The notes: generated by a model from the sequence alone, not told the origin. A DNA stretch of 64,000 nucleotides from JAWWPG01 sp038254365 (GCA_038254365.1 JBBSGI010000001.1:62001-126000); one strand, 5' to 3'. Positions 1 to 9,362 are shown, counted from the stretch's first letter. A program made the numbers and translations.

Positions 1-1394
1 GCTGTGCTGGCGGCGGCGACGGACCAGGCGGCCAGGCACCAGGCCGGCACCGGCGTGGCGAGGGCGAACTCCTCGGGATGGGCGTCCAGCCAACCCGTGT
101 CGATCCCGCTGTCGCGGAAGGCGGCCGAGGCCACCAGCTGTCGCACGAAGCCGACATTGGTGGTCAGTCCGAGGATCGCCGTGTCGTCGAGGGCGCTGAC
201 CAGCGCCCGCCGGGCCGCCTCCCGGCTGGCCCCGGAGGCGATCACCTTGCCGAGCATCGGGTCGTACGACGTGCCGACCCGCTGCCCGGACTCGAGGGCA
301 GCGTCCACCCGAGCGTGGGTCGGCCAGCGGACGACCTCGGCGACCCCGGCCTGGGGCAGGAACCCGGAGAACGGGTCCTCGGCGTACACCCGGGCCTCGA
401 TCGCGTGTCCGCGCACGGCGACGTCCGACTGGTCGAACGGCAGCTGGTCACCCTGGGCGATCGAGAACTGCAGTCCGACCAGGTCGAGGCCGGTGACCAT
501 CTCGGTCACTGGGTGCTCCACCTGCAGCCTGGTGTTCATCTCCAGGAAGTAGGCCTCCTCGCCGGTCACCAGGAACTCCACGGTGCCCGCGTTGACGTAC
601 CCCACCTCGCGCGCCAGCGCCACCGCCGATGACGTCACCAGCTCGCGCACCTCCGGCGAGATCACCGTGGCCGGCGCCTCCTCGACGACCTTCTGGTGCC
701 GGCGCTGCACGGAGCAGTCACGCTCGTGCAGGTGCACGACATTCCCGTGCTCGTCCGCGAGGATCTGCACCTCCACGTGACGCCCGTGCTCGACGTAGCG
801 TTCGAACAGCATGGTGTCGTCACCGAAGGCTGCGGCGGCCTCCCGACGCGCCGCGGCGACCGCGTCGGCCAGGTCGTTCGCGCTTCGCACGATGCGCATC
901 CCCTTGCCGCCGCCACCTGCGGCAGCCTTCACCAGCAAGGGGTAACCCACCTCACGCGCGACATCGTCGAGGTCCGTCGCCGAGACCGCGGCTGGCATGA
1001 CCGGAACCCCGGCCGCCGCCGCAATGTCGCGGGCCCGGTCCTTGCGTCCCATGGCGTCCATGACGCCGGCGGGGGGTCCGATGAACACCAGCCCGGCCTC
1101 AATGACCGCCTGCGCGAAGGTGGCGCGCTCGGAGAGAAACCCGTATCCCGGGTGCACCGCGTCCGCCCCGGTGAGTCTGGCCGCCTCGAGCAGAGCGGAG
1201 ATGGACAGGTACGACGATGCCGCCGCCGCCGGCCCGATCCGGACCGCGACATCGGCCTCCCGGACATGGACCGAGCCGCTGTCAGCGTCGCTGTAGACGG
1301 CCACACTGGTCAGCCCGTGCTCCGCGGCCGACCGGATCACCCGCAGCGCGATCTCGCCCCGGTTCGCCACCAGCACGGTGCCAAACCTGCTCAT
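1..1394 (-). CDS. Acyl-CoA carboxylase biotin carboxylase subunit (partial, 3' end off the left edge)
   Basis: The reverse strand reads from an ATG at 1394 with a purine-rich GGGCGAGG just upstream, giving MSRFGTVLVANRGEIALRV, the classic biotin carboxylase N-terminus. It continues with HPGYGFLSERATFA and the ATP-grasp glycine loop KAAAGGGGKGMRIV. In this family the protein carboxylates biotin on a carrier domain using ATP and bicarbonate; actinobacterial alpha subunits often carry biotin at the C-terminus, which here lies beyond the window. It follows the carboxyltransferase gene on the same strand, so together they probably form a methylcrotonyl-CoA-carboxylase-like enzyme of leucine breakdown. 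The substrate is inferred from the neighbour, not from this subunit. Confidence 0.9.
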   Translation of the reverse strand, partial: MSRFGTVLVANRGEIALRVIRSAAEHGLTSVAVYSDADSGSVHVREADVAVRIGPAAAASSYLSISALLEAARLTGADAVHPGYGFLSERATFAQAVIEAGLVFIGPPAGVMDAMGRKDRARDIAAAAGVPVMPAAVSATDLDDVAREVGYPLLVKAAAGGGGKGMRIVRSANDLADAVAAARREAAAAFGDDTMLFERYVEHGRHVEVQILADEHGNVVHLHERDCSVQRRHQKVVEEAPATVISPEVRELVTSSAVALAREVGYVNAGTVEFLVTGEEAYFLEMNTRLQVEHPVTEMVTGLDLVGLQFSIAQGDQLPFDQSDVAVRGHAIEARVYAEDPFSGFLPQAGVAEVVRWPTHARVDAALESGQRVGTSYDPMLGKVIASGASREAARRALVSALDDTAILGLTTNVGFVRQLVASAAFRDSGIDTGWLDAHPEEFALATPVPAWCLAAWSVAAAST

Positions 1395-1405
1395 CCTCGC
1401 CCCCA

Positions 1406-1510
1406 CGCTTGGGTGGCGCTCCGTGTTTGGGTGGTGCACCACTCAAGTACCCCTTGAGCCACCCAAACCTGAGTGGCTTGAGGGGTGTTTGGCTGGTGCA
1501 CCACCCAAAC
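1406..1510. repeat. Nested palindrome between the two carboxylase genes
   Basis: An outer inverted repeat (1425-1442 against 1493-1510, 17 of 18 bases paired, core GGTGCACC) encloses a perfect 14-bp inverted repeat (1449-1462 against 1473-1486, arm ACCCCTTGAGCCAC) with a 10-base loop at 1463-1472. The word TTGGGTGG or its complement recurs several times from 1406 on. The element fills most of the 151-bp gap between two genes of the same strand, so it could be an RNA processing or attenuation hairpin, or a REP-like dispersed repeat. No open frame here looks real. Confidence 0.75.
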
Positions 1511-1545
1511 GCCCCCCAGCGTCATCACGGGGCGAGGCATCGGCA

Positions 1546-3123
1546 TCACATCCGGAAGACGCCGTAGGAGGGCGCCGGTACCGGGGCGTTGGCGGCGGCC
1601 GCTAGACCCATCCCCAGCACCCGGCGGGTGTCGATCGGGTCGATGATCGCGTCGTCCCACAACCGGCCCGTCGAGTAGTAAGGCGAACCCTGGCGCTCGT
1701 ACTGCTCCCGGATCGGCGCCTTGAACGCCTCCTCCTCCTCGGCCGACCACACCTCGCCCGCGGAGCCCGCGGATGACAGAGCGTCCCGCCGCACCGTCGC
1801 CAGCACGGACGCGGCCTGCTCGCCCCCCATGACCGAGATGCGGGCATTCGGCCACATCCAGAGGAAGCGAGGGTCGTAGGCCCGTCCGCACATCCCGTAG
1901 TTGCCAGCGCCGAACGAGCCGCCGATGACCACGGTGAACTTCGGCACGACGGAGCAGGCCACCGCGGTCACCAGCTTCGCGCCGTCCTTGGCGATGCCGC
2001 CAGCCTCGTAGTCGCGCCCGACCATGAAGCCGGTGATGTTCTGCAGGAACACCAGCGGGATCCCACGCTGGTTGCAGAGCTCGATGAAGTGCGCGCCCTT
2101 GAGGCTCGACTCGCTGAACAGGATCCCGTTGTTGGCCACGATCCCCACGGGGTAGCCCCACACCCGGGCAAAGCCGCACACCAGCGTCTCGCCGTACAGC
2201 GCCTTGAACTCGTGCAGCCGTGATCCGTCGACGACGCGCCGGATCACCTCCCGGACGTCGTACGGCGTCCGGGTGTCGACCGGCACCACGTCATACAACG
2301 TCGCCGGGTCCTCGCTCGGCTCGACCGGCTCGTGCTGGGCCAGCGAGGGTGGGGTACGGCGTTCCAACGTGCCCACGATCGAGCGCAGGATGGCCAGCGC
2401 CTCGGCGTCGTCGGCAGCGAGGTGGTCGACGACACCGGACACCCGGGCATGCACGTCTCCGCCACCGAGATCCTCCGCCGAGACCACCTCGCCGGTGGCG
2501 GCCTTCACCAGCGGCGGCCCGCCCAGGAAGATCGTGCCCTGTCCGCGCACGATCACGCTCTCGTCGGACATCGCGGGCACGTAGGCACCGCCGGCTGTGC
2601 ACGAGCCCATGACCGCCGCGAGCTGGGGAACGCCGCGCGCGGACAGGGTCGCCTGGTTGAAGAAGATGCGGCCGAAGTGTTCCCGGTCGGGGAAGACCTC
2701 ATCCTGCATCGGCAGGAAGGCGCCGCCGGAGTCAACCAGGTAGAGACACGGCAGCCGGTTCGCCAGCGCGACATCTTGGGCGCGGAGGTGCTTCTTCACG
2801 GTCATCGGGTAGTAGGTACCGCCCTTGACCGTCGCGTCGTTGGCCACCACGACGCACTCGCGGCCGCTTACCCGCCCCACGCCGGTGACGATTCCCGCAC
2901 TGGGCACGGCGTCGTCGTACATGCCGGTGGCGGCTAACGGGGAGAGCTCGAGGAACGGGGATCCGGGGTCGAGCAACCTGTCGACCCGGTCGCGGACCAG
3001 CAGCTTGCCTCGGTCGGTGTGCCTGGTGCGCGCGGCTTCGGACCCGCCCCGGCGTACGACGGCCAGCCGTTCACGAAGCTCCTCGACCAGTGCGGCGAGC
3101 GACTCGGCCTGCCGCTGCGACAC
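1546..3123 (-). CDS. Methylcrotonyl-CoA carboxylase-like carboxyltransferase (beta) subunit
   Basis: 525 residues. The GTG at 3123 is chosen because GAGGAGG lies five bases upstream; a longer frame to 3186 exists but lacks such a site. Carboxyltransferase signatures are present: FLELSPLAATGMY near the N-terminus, YLVDSGGAFLPMQDEVFPD, MGSCTAGGAYVPAMSDE and GTIFLGGPPLVKAATGE. The last two are most like methylcrotonyl-CoA carboxylase beta subunits. Length matches that family (about 530). It would transfer carboxyl from biotin to the acyl-CoA, partnered with the downstream biotin carboxylase. Geranyl- or propionyl-CoA carboxylase is the main alternative. Confidence 0.9.
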   Translation of the reverse strand: MSQRQAESLAALVEELRERLAVVRRGGSEAARTRHTDRGKLLVRDRVDRLLDPGSPFLELSPLAATGMYDDAVPSAGIVTGVGRVSGRECVVVANDATVKGGTYYPMTVKKHLRAQDVALANRLPCLYLVDSGGAFLPMQDEVFPDREHFGRIFFNQATLSARGVPQLAAVMGSCTAGGAYVPAMSDESVIVRGQGTIFLGGPPLVKAATGEVVSAEDLGGGDVHARVSGVVDHLAADDAEALAILRSIVGTLERRTPPSLAQHEPVEPSEDPATLYDVVPVDTRTPYDVREVIRRVVDGSRLHEFKALYGETLVCGFARVWGYPVGIVANNGILFSESSLKGAHFIELCNQRGIPLVFLQNITGFMVGRDYEAGGIAKDGAKLVTAVACSVVPKFTVVIGGSFGAGNYGMCGRAYDPRFLWMWPNARISVMGGEQAASVLATVRRDALSSAGSAGEVWSAEEEEAFKAPIREQYERQGSPYYSTGRLWDDAIIDPIDTRRVLGMGLAAAANAPVPAPSYGVFRM

Positions 3124-3205
3124 GAGACCTCCTCGAAGATGCCCAAATGCTGCAAGGCAGACTATCCGGTGCCCGGCCCCTCGCACCCGCCACTAGGTTG
3201 TGACT

Positions 3206-3910
3206 GTGCGCAGGGAGATTGCCGGCAACCGTCGCTTCTGCAGCGGGTGGCACTTGGGGACGGTGGCCGTGATCGCGGTCTGCCTGGTGGTCCAGATCTC
3301 GATGACGGTCAACGGCCAGGCGGTGCTCGTCGACCAGCACGGCACCCCGCTGGTGGGTCTGCCGATGCGACTTCTCCGGTTCGTCACCTACTTCACCATC
3401 CAGAGCAACCTATTGGCGATGGCGATGGCGGCCAGTCTGGTGCTGCGACCCGACCGAGACGGCCCGCTCTGGCGGGTGGTTCGCATCGCGTCCGTCGTCG
3501 CCATGGCGGTCACCTTCGTCGTCTACCGGGTTGCGCTGGCTGGGCTGCTCGACCTCTCCGGGGCCGCCTGGTGGACGGACTTCGGGTTCCACGTCGTCGC
3601 CCCGCTGCTCACGGTCATCGGCTGGCTGCTGCTCGGCCCATGGCCGCGCTTCGACGCACGGTCCGCCGTTCTGTTCATCCTCTGGCCGGTGTGCTGGCTG
3701 GTCTACGTGCTCATCCTCGGCGCGCGGGTCGACTGGTACCCGTACCCGTTCCTCGATGCCGGCGCCCGCGGCTACCCGCACGCGCTGCTCAACTGCCTGC
3801 TGGTCGCGGTTCTGCTGCTGGGCGTGGCCGGGCTGGTCCTCGTCGTCGACGGGCGCCTCGGTGCGCGCGTCAACGAGGTCCGCCCGGCGTCACCCACCCC
3901 ACGGAGCTAA
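3206..3910 (+). CDS. Pr6Pr-family integral membrane protein
   Basis: 234 residues from GTG 3206. A TAGGTT -10-like hexamer sits six bases upstream (3194-3199), the usual spacing of a leaderless actinobacterial start; an in-frame GTG at 3200 is the alternative. About six hydrophobic segments are visible, including WHLGTVAVIAVCLVVQISM, VVAPLLTVIGWLLLGPW and LLNCLLVAVLLLGVAGLVLVV, plus FVTYFTIQSNLL and GARVDWYPYPFLD, which are typical of Pr6Pr membrane proteins. The biochemical role of the family is unknown. It is divergent from the carboxylase operon and its stop overlaps the last codon of the convergent Pnkp gene by four bases. Confidence 0.75.
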   Translation: MRREIAGNRRFCSGWHLGTVAVIAVCLVVQISMTVNGQAVLVDQHGTPLVGLPMRLLRFVTYFTIQSNLLAMAMAASLVLRPDRDGPLWRVVRIASVVAMAVTFVVYRVALAGLLDLSGAAWWTDFGFHVVAPLLTVIGWLLLGPWPRFDARSAVLFILWPVCWLVYVLILGARVDWYPYPFLDAGARGYPHALLNCLLVAVLLLGVAGLVLVVDGRLGARVNEVRPASPTPRS

Positions 3911-6471
3911 AGGCGCGGGTCGACGGGCTCGGACTCCAGGGCGAGCACGCCGAACACCGGTTCGTGCACCCGCCACAGCGGCTCGGCGCGAGCCAGCCGC
4001 TCCACCGCTTCCAGGCCGAGGGCGTACTCGCGCAGCGCAAGTGACCGCTTGTGCCCGAGGTTTCGGTCCCGCAGCCGGTCCAGGTTGTGCGGGTCGGTGT
4101 AGTCCGGCCCGTAGATGATCCGCAGGTACTCGCGACCGCGGACCTTGACGCCCGGCTGGGCGAGCCCGCGGCGCCCGGTGGTCAGGTTGCGCATCGGCTT
4201 AACGACCATGCCCTCGCCACCGGACCCGGTGAGGTCCTCCCACCAGGAGACCGCATCGGCCACCGAGGCCCGTTCGGCCGTGAGCACGGTCCGCCGTCTG
4301 GTGGGCCGGACGAGGTCGGGCGCCGCGGCGACCAGCCGGTCCGCGAGCTCCAGGTGCCATCCGTGGTCGCGGTCGGCATACGTACGGCCCTCGGACGCCA
4401 GCAGCTGGAACGGTGCCAGTCCGAGCCCGTCGACGCCGTCGATCTCCCAGCAGTAGCCGCGGTAGGCCGCGGTGAACGCCGCTGCGTTGGTGGCTCGGGT
4501 CGCCGTACGCGAGCTCAGCTCGGCGACGTCCAGGCCACGACCGGCAGCGCTGGCGAGCAGGTCAAGAGCCACCGGCAGGACCGACCGGGCGGCCGCACCC
4601 ACCGGCGCATACTGCTCACGAATCAGGCCTTCGGCCTTGGCCGACCAGGGCAGCAGCTCGCCGTCGAGCAAGACCCAGCGGGTGTCCAGCTCCTCCCACA
4701 ACCGCGACGCAGTCGCCGCGTCGCGGAGCCGAGCAAGCAGCGTCTCCGTGACGTCGGGCCGGAAGAACGAGCGCCCGGTGCGCGTGTAGACGGCGCCCGT
4801 CTCCCCCTCGGGAGCCCCGAAGCGGGAGGTCGCGGCCTGCTGGTCGCGGCAGAGCACGACGACGGCCCGGGAGCCCATGTGCTTCTCCTCGCAGACCAGC
4901 TCCCCCACGCCCTCCGCGGCGTACTCGGCGAAGGCCTCGTCGGGATGCTCGAGCAGGTCCAGACGAGCGGACGTGCTCACCGGGGCCATCGTCGGAGGGA
5001 GGTACGGCAGCCAGCGTGGGTGCAGCGCGAACCGGCTCATGACCTCAAGTGCGCCTGCCGCGTTCTCCTCACGGATCGTCACCCGCCCGCGGTGCGCCGT
5101 CTCGATGGCCCGCTTGCCGATCACGTCGGTGAGCTCGAGCTGCTCGGCCGAGCCCTCGGTCGGACTCGCCGGCGGCCGATCCCGAGATACCGCCGGGAAG
5201 GGTTTCGCCGGCTCGTACCAGACTCGCTCGGCATCGACCGACACGACCTCCTTCTCCGGGTAACGCAGGGCGGTCAAACGGCCACCGAACACGCAGCCGG
5301 TGTCCAGGCACAGGGTGTTGTTGACCCACTCCGGCTCCGGAACCGGCGTGTGCCCGTAGAGGACCATGGCCCCGCCGCGGTAGTCGTTCGCCCACGGGTA
5401 GCGCACCGGCAGCCCGTACTCGTCGGTCTCGCCGGTGGTATCGCCGTACAGCGCGAAGCTGCGCACCCGCCGCGACGCCCTGCCGTGGTAGGCCTCCTTC
5501 AGGCCGGCGTGCGCGACCACGAGCCGGCCGTCGTCGAGGACCAGGTGCGACACCAGGCCGTAGCAGAACTCCCGCACCCGGTTCCGGAACTCGACCGGCT
5601 CGCGGTCGAGCTGGGCCAGCGTCTCCGCGAGTCCGTGGCTCACCTGGATCCTCTGGCCGTCGAGGGCACGTACCAGCTTGTTCTCGTGGTTCCCCGGTAC
5701 GGCGAGGGCATGGACGCCCGACACCATCCCCATCACCAGCCGCAGCACGCCAGGCGAGTCCGGCCCACGGTCCACCAGATCCCCCACATAGACCACCCGT
5801 CGACCCTCCGCATGGGACGCGTCCACCGGTCGGCCAAGCGCGTCGCGCTCGACCCGGTAGCCCAGAGTCTGCAGCAGAGTCTCCAGCTCCGACCGACAGC
5901 CGTGGACGTCGCCAATGACGTCGAAGGGACCGTGTTGGTCCCGGAAGTCATTGCGCAGCCGTTCGCGCACCACGGTCGTGGACGCCGCCTCCTCCGCCGA
6001 GTGGAGCACGTGGATGGTGCGGAAACCCTCCCTGGACAGGTTGCGGAGACCGCGACGAAGCTGGTCGTGCTGTCGTCTCACGACCCCCGCCCCGAAGGAG
6101 CGGTCGGGCCGCTCGAGGTTCCTCGCGACGCACACCTCGGGGGGGAGGTCGAGCACGATCGCGACCGGCAGCACATCGTGCTCGCGGGCCAGCGCGACCA
6201 CCGCGCGCCGAGCCTCCGGCTGCACGTTCGTCGCGTCGACGACCGTGAGGCGACCCGCCGTGAGCCGCTTGCCCACGAGGTAGCCCAGCAGGTCGAAGGC
6301 GGCCTTGGTGGCGGCCTGGTTATTCTCGTCGTCCGAGACGAGCCCCCGGCAGAAGTCGCTGGACACCACCTCAAAGCGTCCGAAGTGGCGGGCGGCGAAG
6401 GTCGACTTGCCCGATCCGGACACCCCGACGAGCGCGACCAGAGCCAGCTCGGGAATACCCAGCTCCGTCAT
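3907..6471 (-). CDS. pnkp: Polynucleotide kinase-phosphatase-ligase (bacterial RNA repair, Pnkp)
   Basis: 854 residues in three modules. The N-terminal 5'-kinase has a P-loop GVSGSGKST at 16-24. A calcineurin-like phosphatase follows, with DVIGDVHG (D187, H189), GDLVDRGPDS (D231) and GNHE (260-263). The C-terminal nucleotidyltransferase has EEKHMGSR with candidate adenylated lysine K530. This is the architecture of bacterial Pnkp, which heals the 5'-OH and 2',3'-cyclic phosphate ends left by ribotoxins and adenylates itself. In the known system it needs Hen1 for full ligation, and hen1 lies immediately upstream with a 4-base ATGA overlap (start ATG 6471, hen1 stop at 6468). Length is as expected and no lesion is visible. 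Confidence 0.95.
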   Translation of the reverse strand: MTELGIPELALVALVGVSGSGKSTFAARHFGRFEVVSSDFCRGLVSDDENNQAATKAAFDLLGYLVGKRLTAGRLTVVDATNVQPEARRAVVALAREHDVLPVAIVLDLPPEVCVARNLERPDRSFGAGVVRRQHDQLRRGLRNLSREGFRTIHVLHSAEEAASTTVVRERLRNDFRDQHGPFDVIGDVHGCRSELETLLQTLGYRVERDALGRPVDASHAEGRRVVYVGDLVDRGPDSPGVLRLVMGMVSGVHALAVPGNHENKLVRALDGQRIQVSHGLAETLAQLDREPVEFRNRVREFCYGLVSHLVLDDGRLVVAHAGLKEAYHGRASRRVRSFALYGDTTGETDEYGLPVRYPWANDYRGGAMVLYGHTPVPEPEWVNNTLCLDTGCVFGGRLTALRYPEKEVVSVDAERVWYEPAKPFPAVSRDRPPASPTEGSAEQLELTDVIGKRAIETAHRGRVTIREENAAGALEVMSRFALHPRWLPYLPPTMAPVSTSARLDLLEHPDEAFAEYAAEGVGELVCEEKHMGSRAVVVLCRDQQAATSRFGAPEGETGAVYTRTGRSFFRPDVTETLLARLRDAATASRLWEELDTRWVLLDGELLPWSAKAEGLIREQYAPVGAAARSVLPVALDLLASAAGRGLDVAELSSRTATRATNAAAFTAAYRGYCWEIDGVDGLGLAPFQLLASEGRTYADRDHGWHLELADRLVAAAPDLVRPTRRRTVLTAERASVADAVSWWEDLTGSGGEGMVVKPMRNLTTGRRGLAQPGVKVRGREYLRIIYGPDYTDPHNLDRLRDRNLGHKRSLALREYALGLEAVERLARAEPLWRVHEPVFGVLALESEPVDPRL

Positions 6472-7892
6472 GACGTCTCACCCCAGGGGTCGACGCGCCT
6501 GAACAGCGCCAGCTGGGTCGGCGCGCCCAGCCGCTCGTCCTCCTCGCCCACCCATGAGATCCCGACCCGGTAGCCGTGACGGTCGCAGACTCGGGCCGTC
6601 CACTCCGCGAACTCGGCCCGAGTCCACTCGAAGCGGTGGTCTCGGTGTCTCAACCGGCCCTCGGCCAGCCCCGGGAACCTGCCATTGTGGTCGCGGTTGG
6701 GGGTGGTGACCACGACGGCGCCCGGGCGCGCCCGGACGAACACGTTGTGCTCCAGACTGGGCAGCCGGGACAGGTCGACGTGCTCCACGACCTCTTGGAG
6801 CACCATCGCGTCGAGCCCGACGAGGCGCTCGTCGCCGTACATCAACGACGACTGGAGGATGCGCAGCCGGGCGCGCTGGCTGTCCGGCATCCGCTCCAGA
6901 GCCAGCCGCCTCGTCGTGACGTCGAGCGCGCGCGGTGAGACGTCGGCGGCGACGACCTCGGTGTACGTCGGATCCTGCAACAGCCGACGCACCAGGTGGC
7001 CCTCGCCGCATCCCATGTCGACGACCCTCTTGGCGCCGACGGCACGCAACGCCTCGACCACTGCGTCCACCCTGCGCCGACCGAGCGGGGCCGGACGGTC
7101 GGGATCCTGCTCCGGCACCGCGTCGTCGAAGGATCCCGCGGCGGTGTCATCGGCCTCGGCGAGCCGCCCCACCGCCGAGAGCACCAGGTCGCGCTGATGG
7201 GCCAGTGAACGACGAAGAATGAGGTCGCGTTGCGGGTGGTGCGCAAGCCAGTCTCCGCCCTTGCGCACCAGCGCGTCGACCTCGTCGTCATCGACCCAGT
7301 AGTGCTTGCCCCCGTCCAGGCAGGGCAACAGAACCGCCAGTTGCGAGAGCGCCTGGTCGAGCCGGAGCGTCCCAGTCAGGGTCACATCGAAGCAGGACGA
7401 AGGCCCCCAGCGGGGGATCTCGGGATGGAGCGGCTCGTTCCGCGCGCTCACGGTCCAGCCGAGCGGCTCGAACATCTCCGCGATCATGCCCTCGCCACCC
7501 ACGCTCGACAATGAGGGCACCCGGATCTCGAGCGCGAGTGGCGTGTCCGCGAGCTCGGGCCGAGCGTCGCAGCGGCCAGCCAGCGCGGTTCGGAACACGC
7601 GGCCCAGTGCGACGGCGAGGAACGACGACGCGGCGTACGGGCGGTCGTTGACGTACTGCGCGAGCGACAACGCCTGGCGGCCGTGGCGTCGGCCTCGGGC
7701 CAGGCCCACTGCGTCGATCTCCAGCAGCAGTGCCACCGTGCATCGCTGCTCGGTGGCCTCCGGGTAGAACACGTGCGCCAGGCCGACCGACGAACGGAAG
7801 CTCTGCACGCGGTCAGGGTGCTTGTGCAGGAGGTACCCAAGGTCTGTCGCGGGTCGCGTCGTGGTCGAGACGGTGAGCAGCACGGACCCCAT
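6468..7892 (-). CDS. hen1: 3'-terminal RNA ribose 2'-O-methyltransferase Hen1
   Basis: 474 residues from ATG 7892 (AAGGA four bases upstream); a GTG at 7883 giving the family-like start VLLTVSTTT is an alternative. The N-terminal half is the bacterial Hen1-specific region that binds Pnkp. The C-terminal half is a SAM methyltransferase with VVDMGCGEGHLVRRLL, the metal-binding EVVEHVD motif and RHRDHRFEWTRAEF, which supplies further conserved histidines. In the known system Hen1 methylates the 2'-OH of the broken 3' end before sealing, so repaired RNA resists re-cleavage. It is the first gene of a two-gene operon with pnkp. Confidence 0.95.
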   Translation of the reverse strand: MGSVLLTVSTTTRPATDLGYLLHKHPDRVQSFRSSVGLAHVFYPEATEQRCTVALLLEIDAVGLARGRRHGRQALSLAQYVNDRPYAASSFLAVALGRVFRTALAGRCDARPELADTPLALEIRVPSLSSVGGEGMIAEMFEPLGWTVSARNEPLHPEIPRWGPSSCFDVTLTGTLRLDQALSQLAVLLPCLDGGKHYWVDDDEVDALVRKGGDWLAHHPQRDLILRRSLAHQRDLVLSAVGRLAEADDTAAGSFDDAVPEQDPDRPAPLGRRRVDAVVEALRAVGAKRVVDMGCGEGHLVRRLLQDPTYTEVVAADVSPRALDVTTRRLALERMPDSQRARLRILQSSLMYGDERLVGLDAMVLQEVVEHVDLSRLPSLEHNVFVRARPGAVVVTTPNRDHNGRFPGLAEGRLRHRDHRFEWTRAEFAEWTARVCDRHGYRVGISWVGEEDERLGAPTQLALFRRVDPWGETS

Positions 7893-8040
7893 TGTCCTTC
7901 CCGCTGGGCCGCGTCGTCACCACGCCTGTCTCCGGGTGGGTGAGTACAGCCCGCAGGCATGCCGAACTTTTGGGCACTGGTACCCGACTCGCCCCCCGGT
8001 AACCCCACCGGCCACCCGCACGAGCCCAAGAATCGTCTGG

Positions 8041-8787
8041 TCAGGTGTGCAACCCGCCGTCGGAGTGCAGAAGCTGGCCGTTCACCCAGCCACCCTGCGC
8101 AGAGCAGAGGAACGACACCAGGTCCGCTGTGTCGGTGGCCAGCCCCAGCCGCCCGCGCGGGTTGGCCTGCAGCACCGCGGCACGCAGCTCCGCACTCATC
8201 CAGCCCGTGTCGACCGGACCAGGGTTGACGACGTTCGAGGTGACCCGGAGGTGCGCCAGCTCACGAGCGGCCGCGAGCACGATCCGGTCCAACGCGCCCT
8301 TGCTCGCGCCGTAGGGCATGTTGCCCACGGTGGCGTCGCTCGTGAGCGCGACGATCCGGCCCGCTCCGACTGGACCGCCGAACCTTTCGGCGAACTCGCG
8401 GATCAGCAGCCAGGATGCGCGCGCGTTCACGGCGAAGTGGCGGTCGAAGCTCTCGACCGTCGTCGACATCAGATCCGAGTCGACCCCCTCGCAGTGCGCC
8501 ATCACCAGTGCCGTGACGGCCCCGAGCTCTCGCTCGACGGCGTCGAACAGCTCAGGCGGGGACTCGACCCGCTCGAGGTCGGCGGGCACTCCGATGGCTC
8601 GGACCCCGGTCGCCTGCAGCGTCTGCAGAACCCGGTCCGGCCCGGCGCGGTCGCCGTCGTGCACCCGCTCGTCGTACGGCATCCAGTGGCTGGTGGCGAC
8701 CTCCCATCCGTCCGCCGCGAGGCGCGCCGCGATCGCCGCGCCCAGCCCCGCGGGGCGGCCCACCCCGGTGACCAGCGCGACGTTCAC
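8041..8787 (-). CDS. Short-chain dehydrogenase/reductase (FabG-like)
   Basis: 248 residues from GTG 8787, which overlaps the stop of the upstream gene as GTGA. The Rossmann cofactor motif TGVGRPAGLGAAIA is at residues 6-19, ALVMAH marks the structural motif, and the active site reads TSDATVGNMPYGASKG, with Tyr and Lys in YxxxK. The serine is about nine residues before the tyrosine rather than the usual thirteen, so this is a short-loop SDR subfamily. It ends in NPGPVDTGWM and GQLLHSDGG, as expected. It probably reduces or oxidises a carbonyl/alcohol with NAD(P)(H); the substrate is unknown. Confidence 0.85.
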   Translation of the reverse strand: MNVALVTGVGRPAGLGAAIAARLAADGWEVATSHWMPYDERVHDGDRAGPDRVLQTLQATGVRAIGVPADLERVESPPELFDAVERELGAVTALVMAHCEGVDSDLMSTTVESFDRHFAVNARASWLLIREFAERFGGPVGAGRIVALTSDATVGNMPYGASKGALDRIVLAAARELAHLRVTSNVVNPGPVDTGWMSAELRAAVLQANPRGRLGLATDTADLVSFLCSAQGGWVNGQLLHSDGGLHT

Positions 8788-9362
8788 TGGCCACCGACGA
8801 GTTGGCCGGTGGCATCGTGAGAGAACCTCCGCAACGCCGCCCACTGACCCTTACGCGCGAGATGGCTGTTCACCACGATCGCGTGGACCTCGGCCGCGGT
8901 CATCCCTGGCAGGACGCGGGGCACCGGGTAGAGGGTTGTCAGGGCGATCGCGGCGCTGTGCGAGATGTCTTTCGCGTCGGCCAGGACCGTGTCGTCGAAA
9001 AGGACGCCGATCCGCCCCATCTGCGCGAGCACCTGGTCGTAGGTCTTGGTGTAGCGCGTCCGCAGCCGGAAGAACGCCACCGCGTCGACATCGGCCCCGC
9101 CCTTGCCCGCGAGCAGCTCGACGCTGTCCTGCTCGATCCCGATCAGCCCTCGGCTGCTGTCCACCAGATGCGCTAAGGCGTCGGCCTGCTGCTGGCGGAC
9201 GAACGCCGCACTCGGCGGGCTCGGCTCGCGCTCACCGGCCTCATGGCCGAGGTAGTACGCCCCACTGCCCACGACGATGCCGCTCACGACGGCGGAAACG
9301 GCCCCGACCTGCAGCCGGCCGAACCGAGGCTGTCTGGCTCGCTGGGGCAGGTCATCCGACAT
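8784..9362 (-). CDS. Hypothetical membrane-anchored protein
   Basis: 192 residues from ATG 9362 (MSDDLPQRARQ); longer frames upstream read across low-complexity sequence. One hydrophobic segment, VGAVSAVVSGIVVGSGAYYL, lies near residues 17-36, and the rest is predicted extracytoplasmic and helical, with FRLRTRYTKTYDQVLAQMG. I do not recognise a family. Its four-base stop/start overlap with the SDR gene suggests joint transcription. Confidence 0.65.
   Translation of the reverse strand: MSDDLPQRARQPRFGRLQVGAVSAVVSGIVVGSGAYYLGHEAGEREPSPPSAAFVRQQQADALAHLVDSSRGLIGIEQDSVELLAGKGGADVDAVAFFRLRTRYTKTYDQVLAQMGRIGVLFDDTVLADAKDISHSAAIALTTLYPVPRVLPGMTAAEVHAIVVNSHLARKGQWAALRRFSHDATGQLVGGQ

Noticed and set aside
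1391..2179. 262-codon minus-strand frame running through the nested palindrome
   Set aside because: It overlaps the carboxyltransferase gene in another frame and its end is translated palindrome, so it is not a gene.
4051..6573. 840-codon open frame on the plus strand opposite pnkp
   Set aside because: It is the antisense shadow of a high-GC gene; it has no domain, while the minus strand has clear kinase, phosphatase and ligase motifs.
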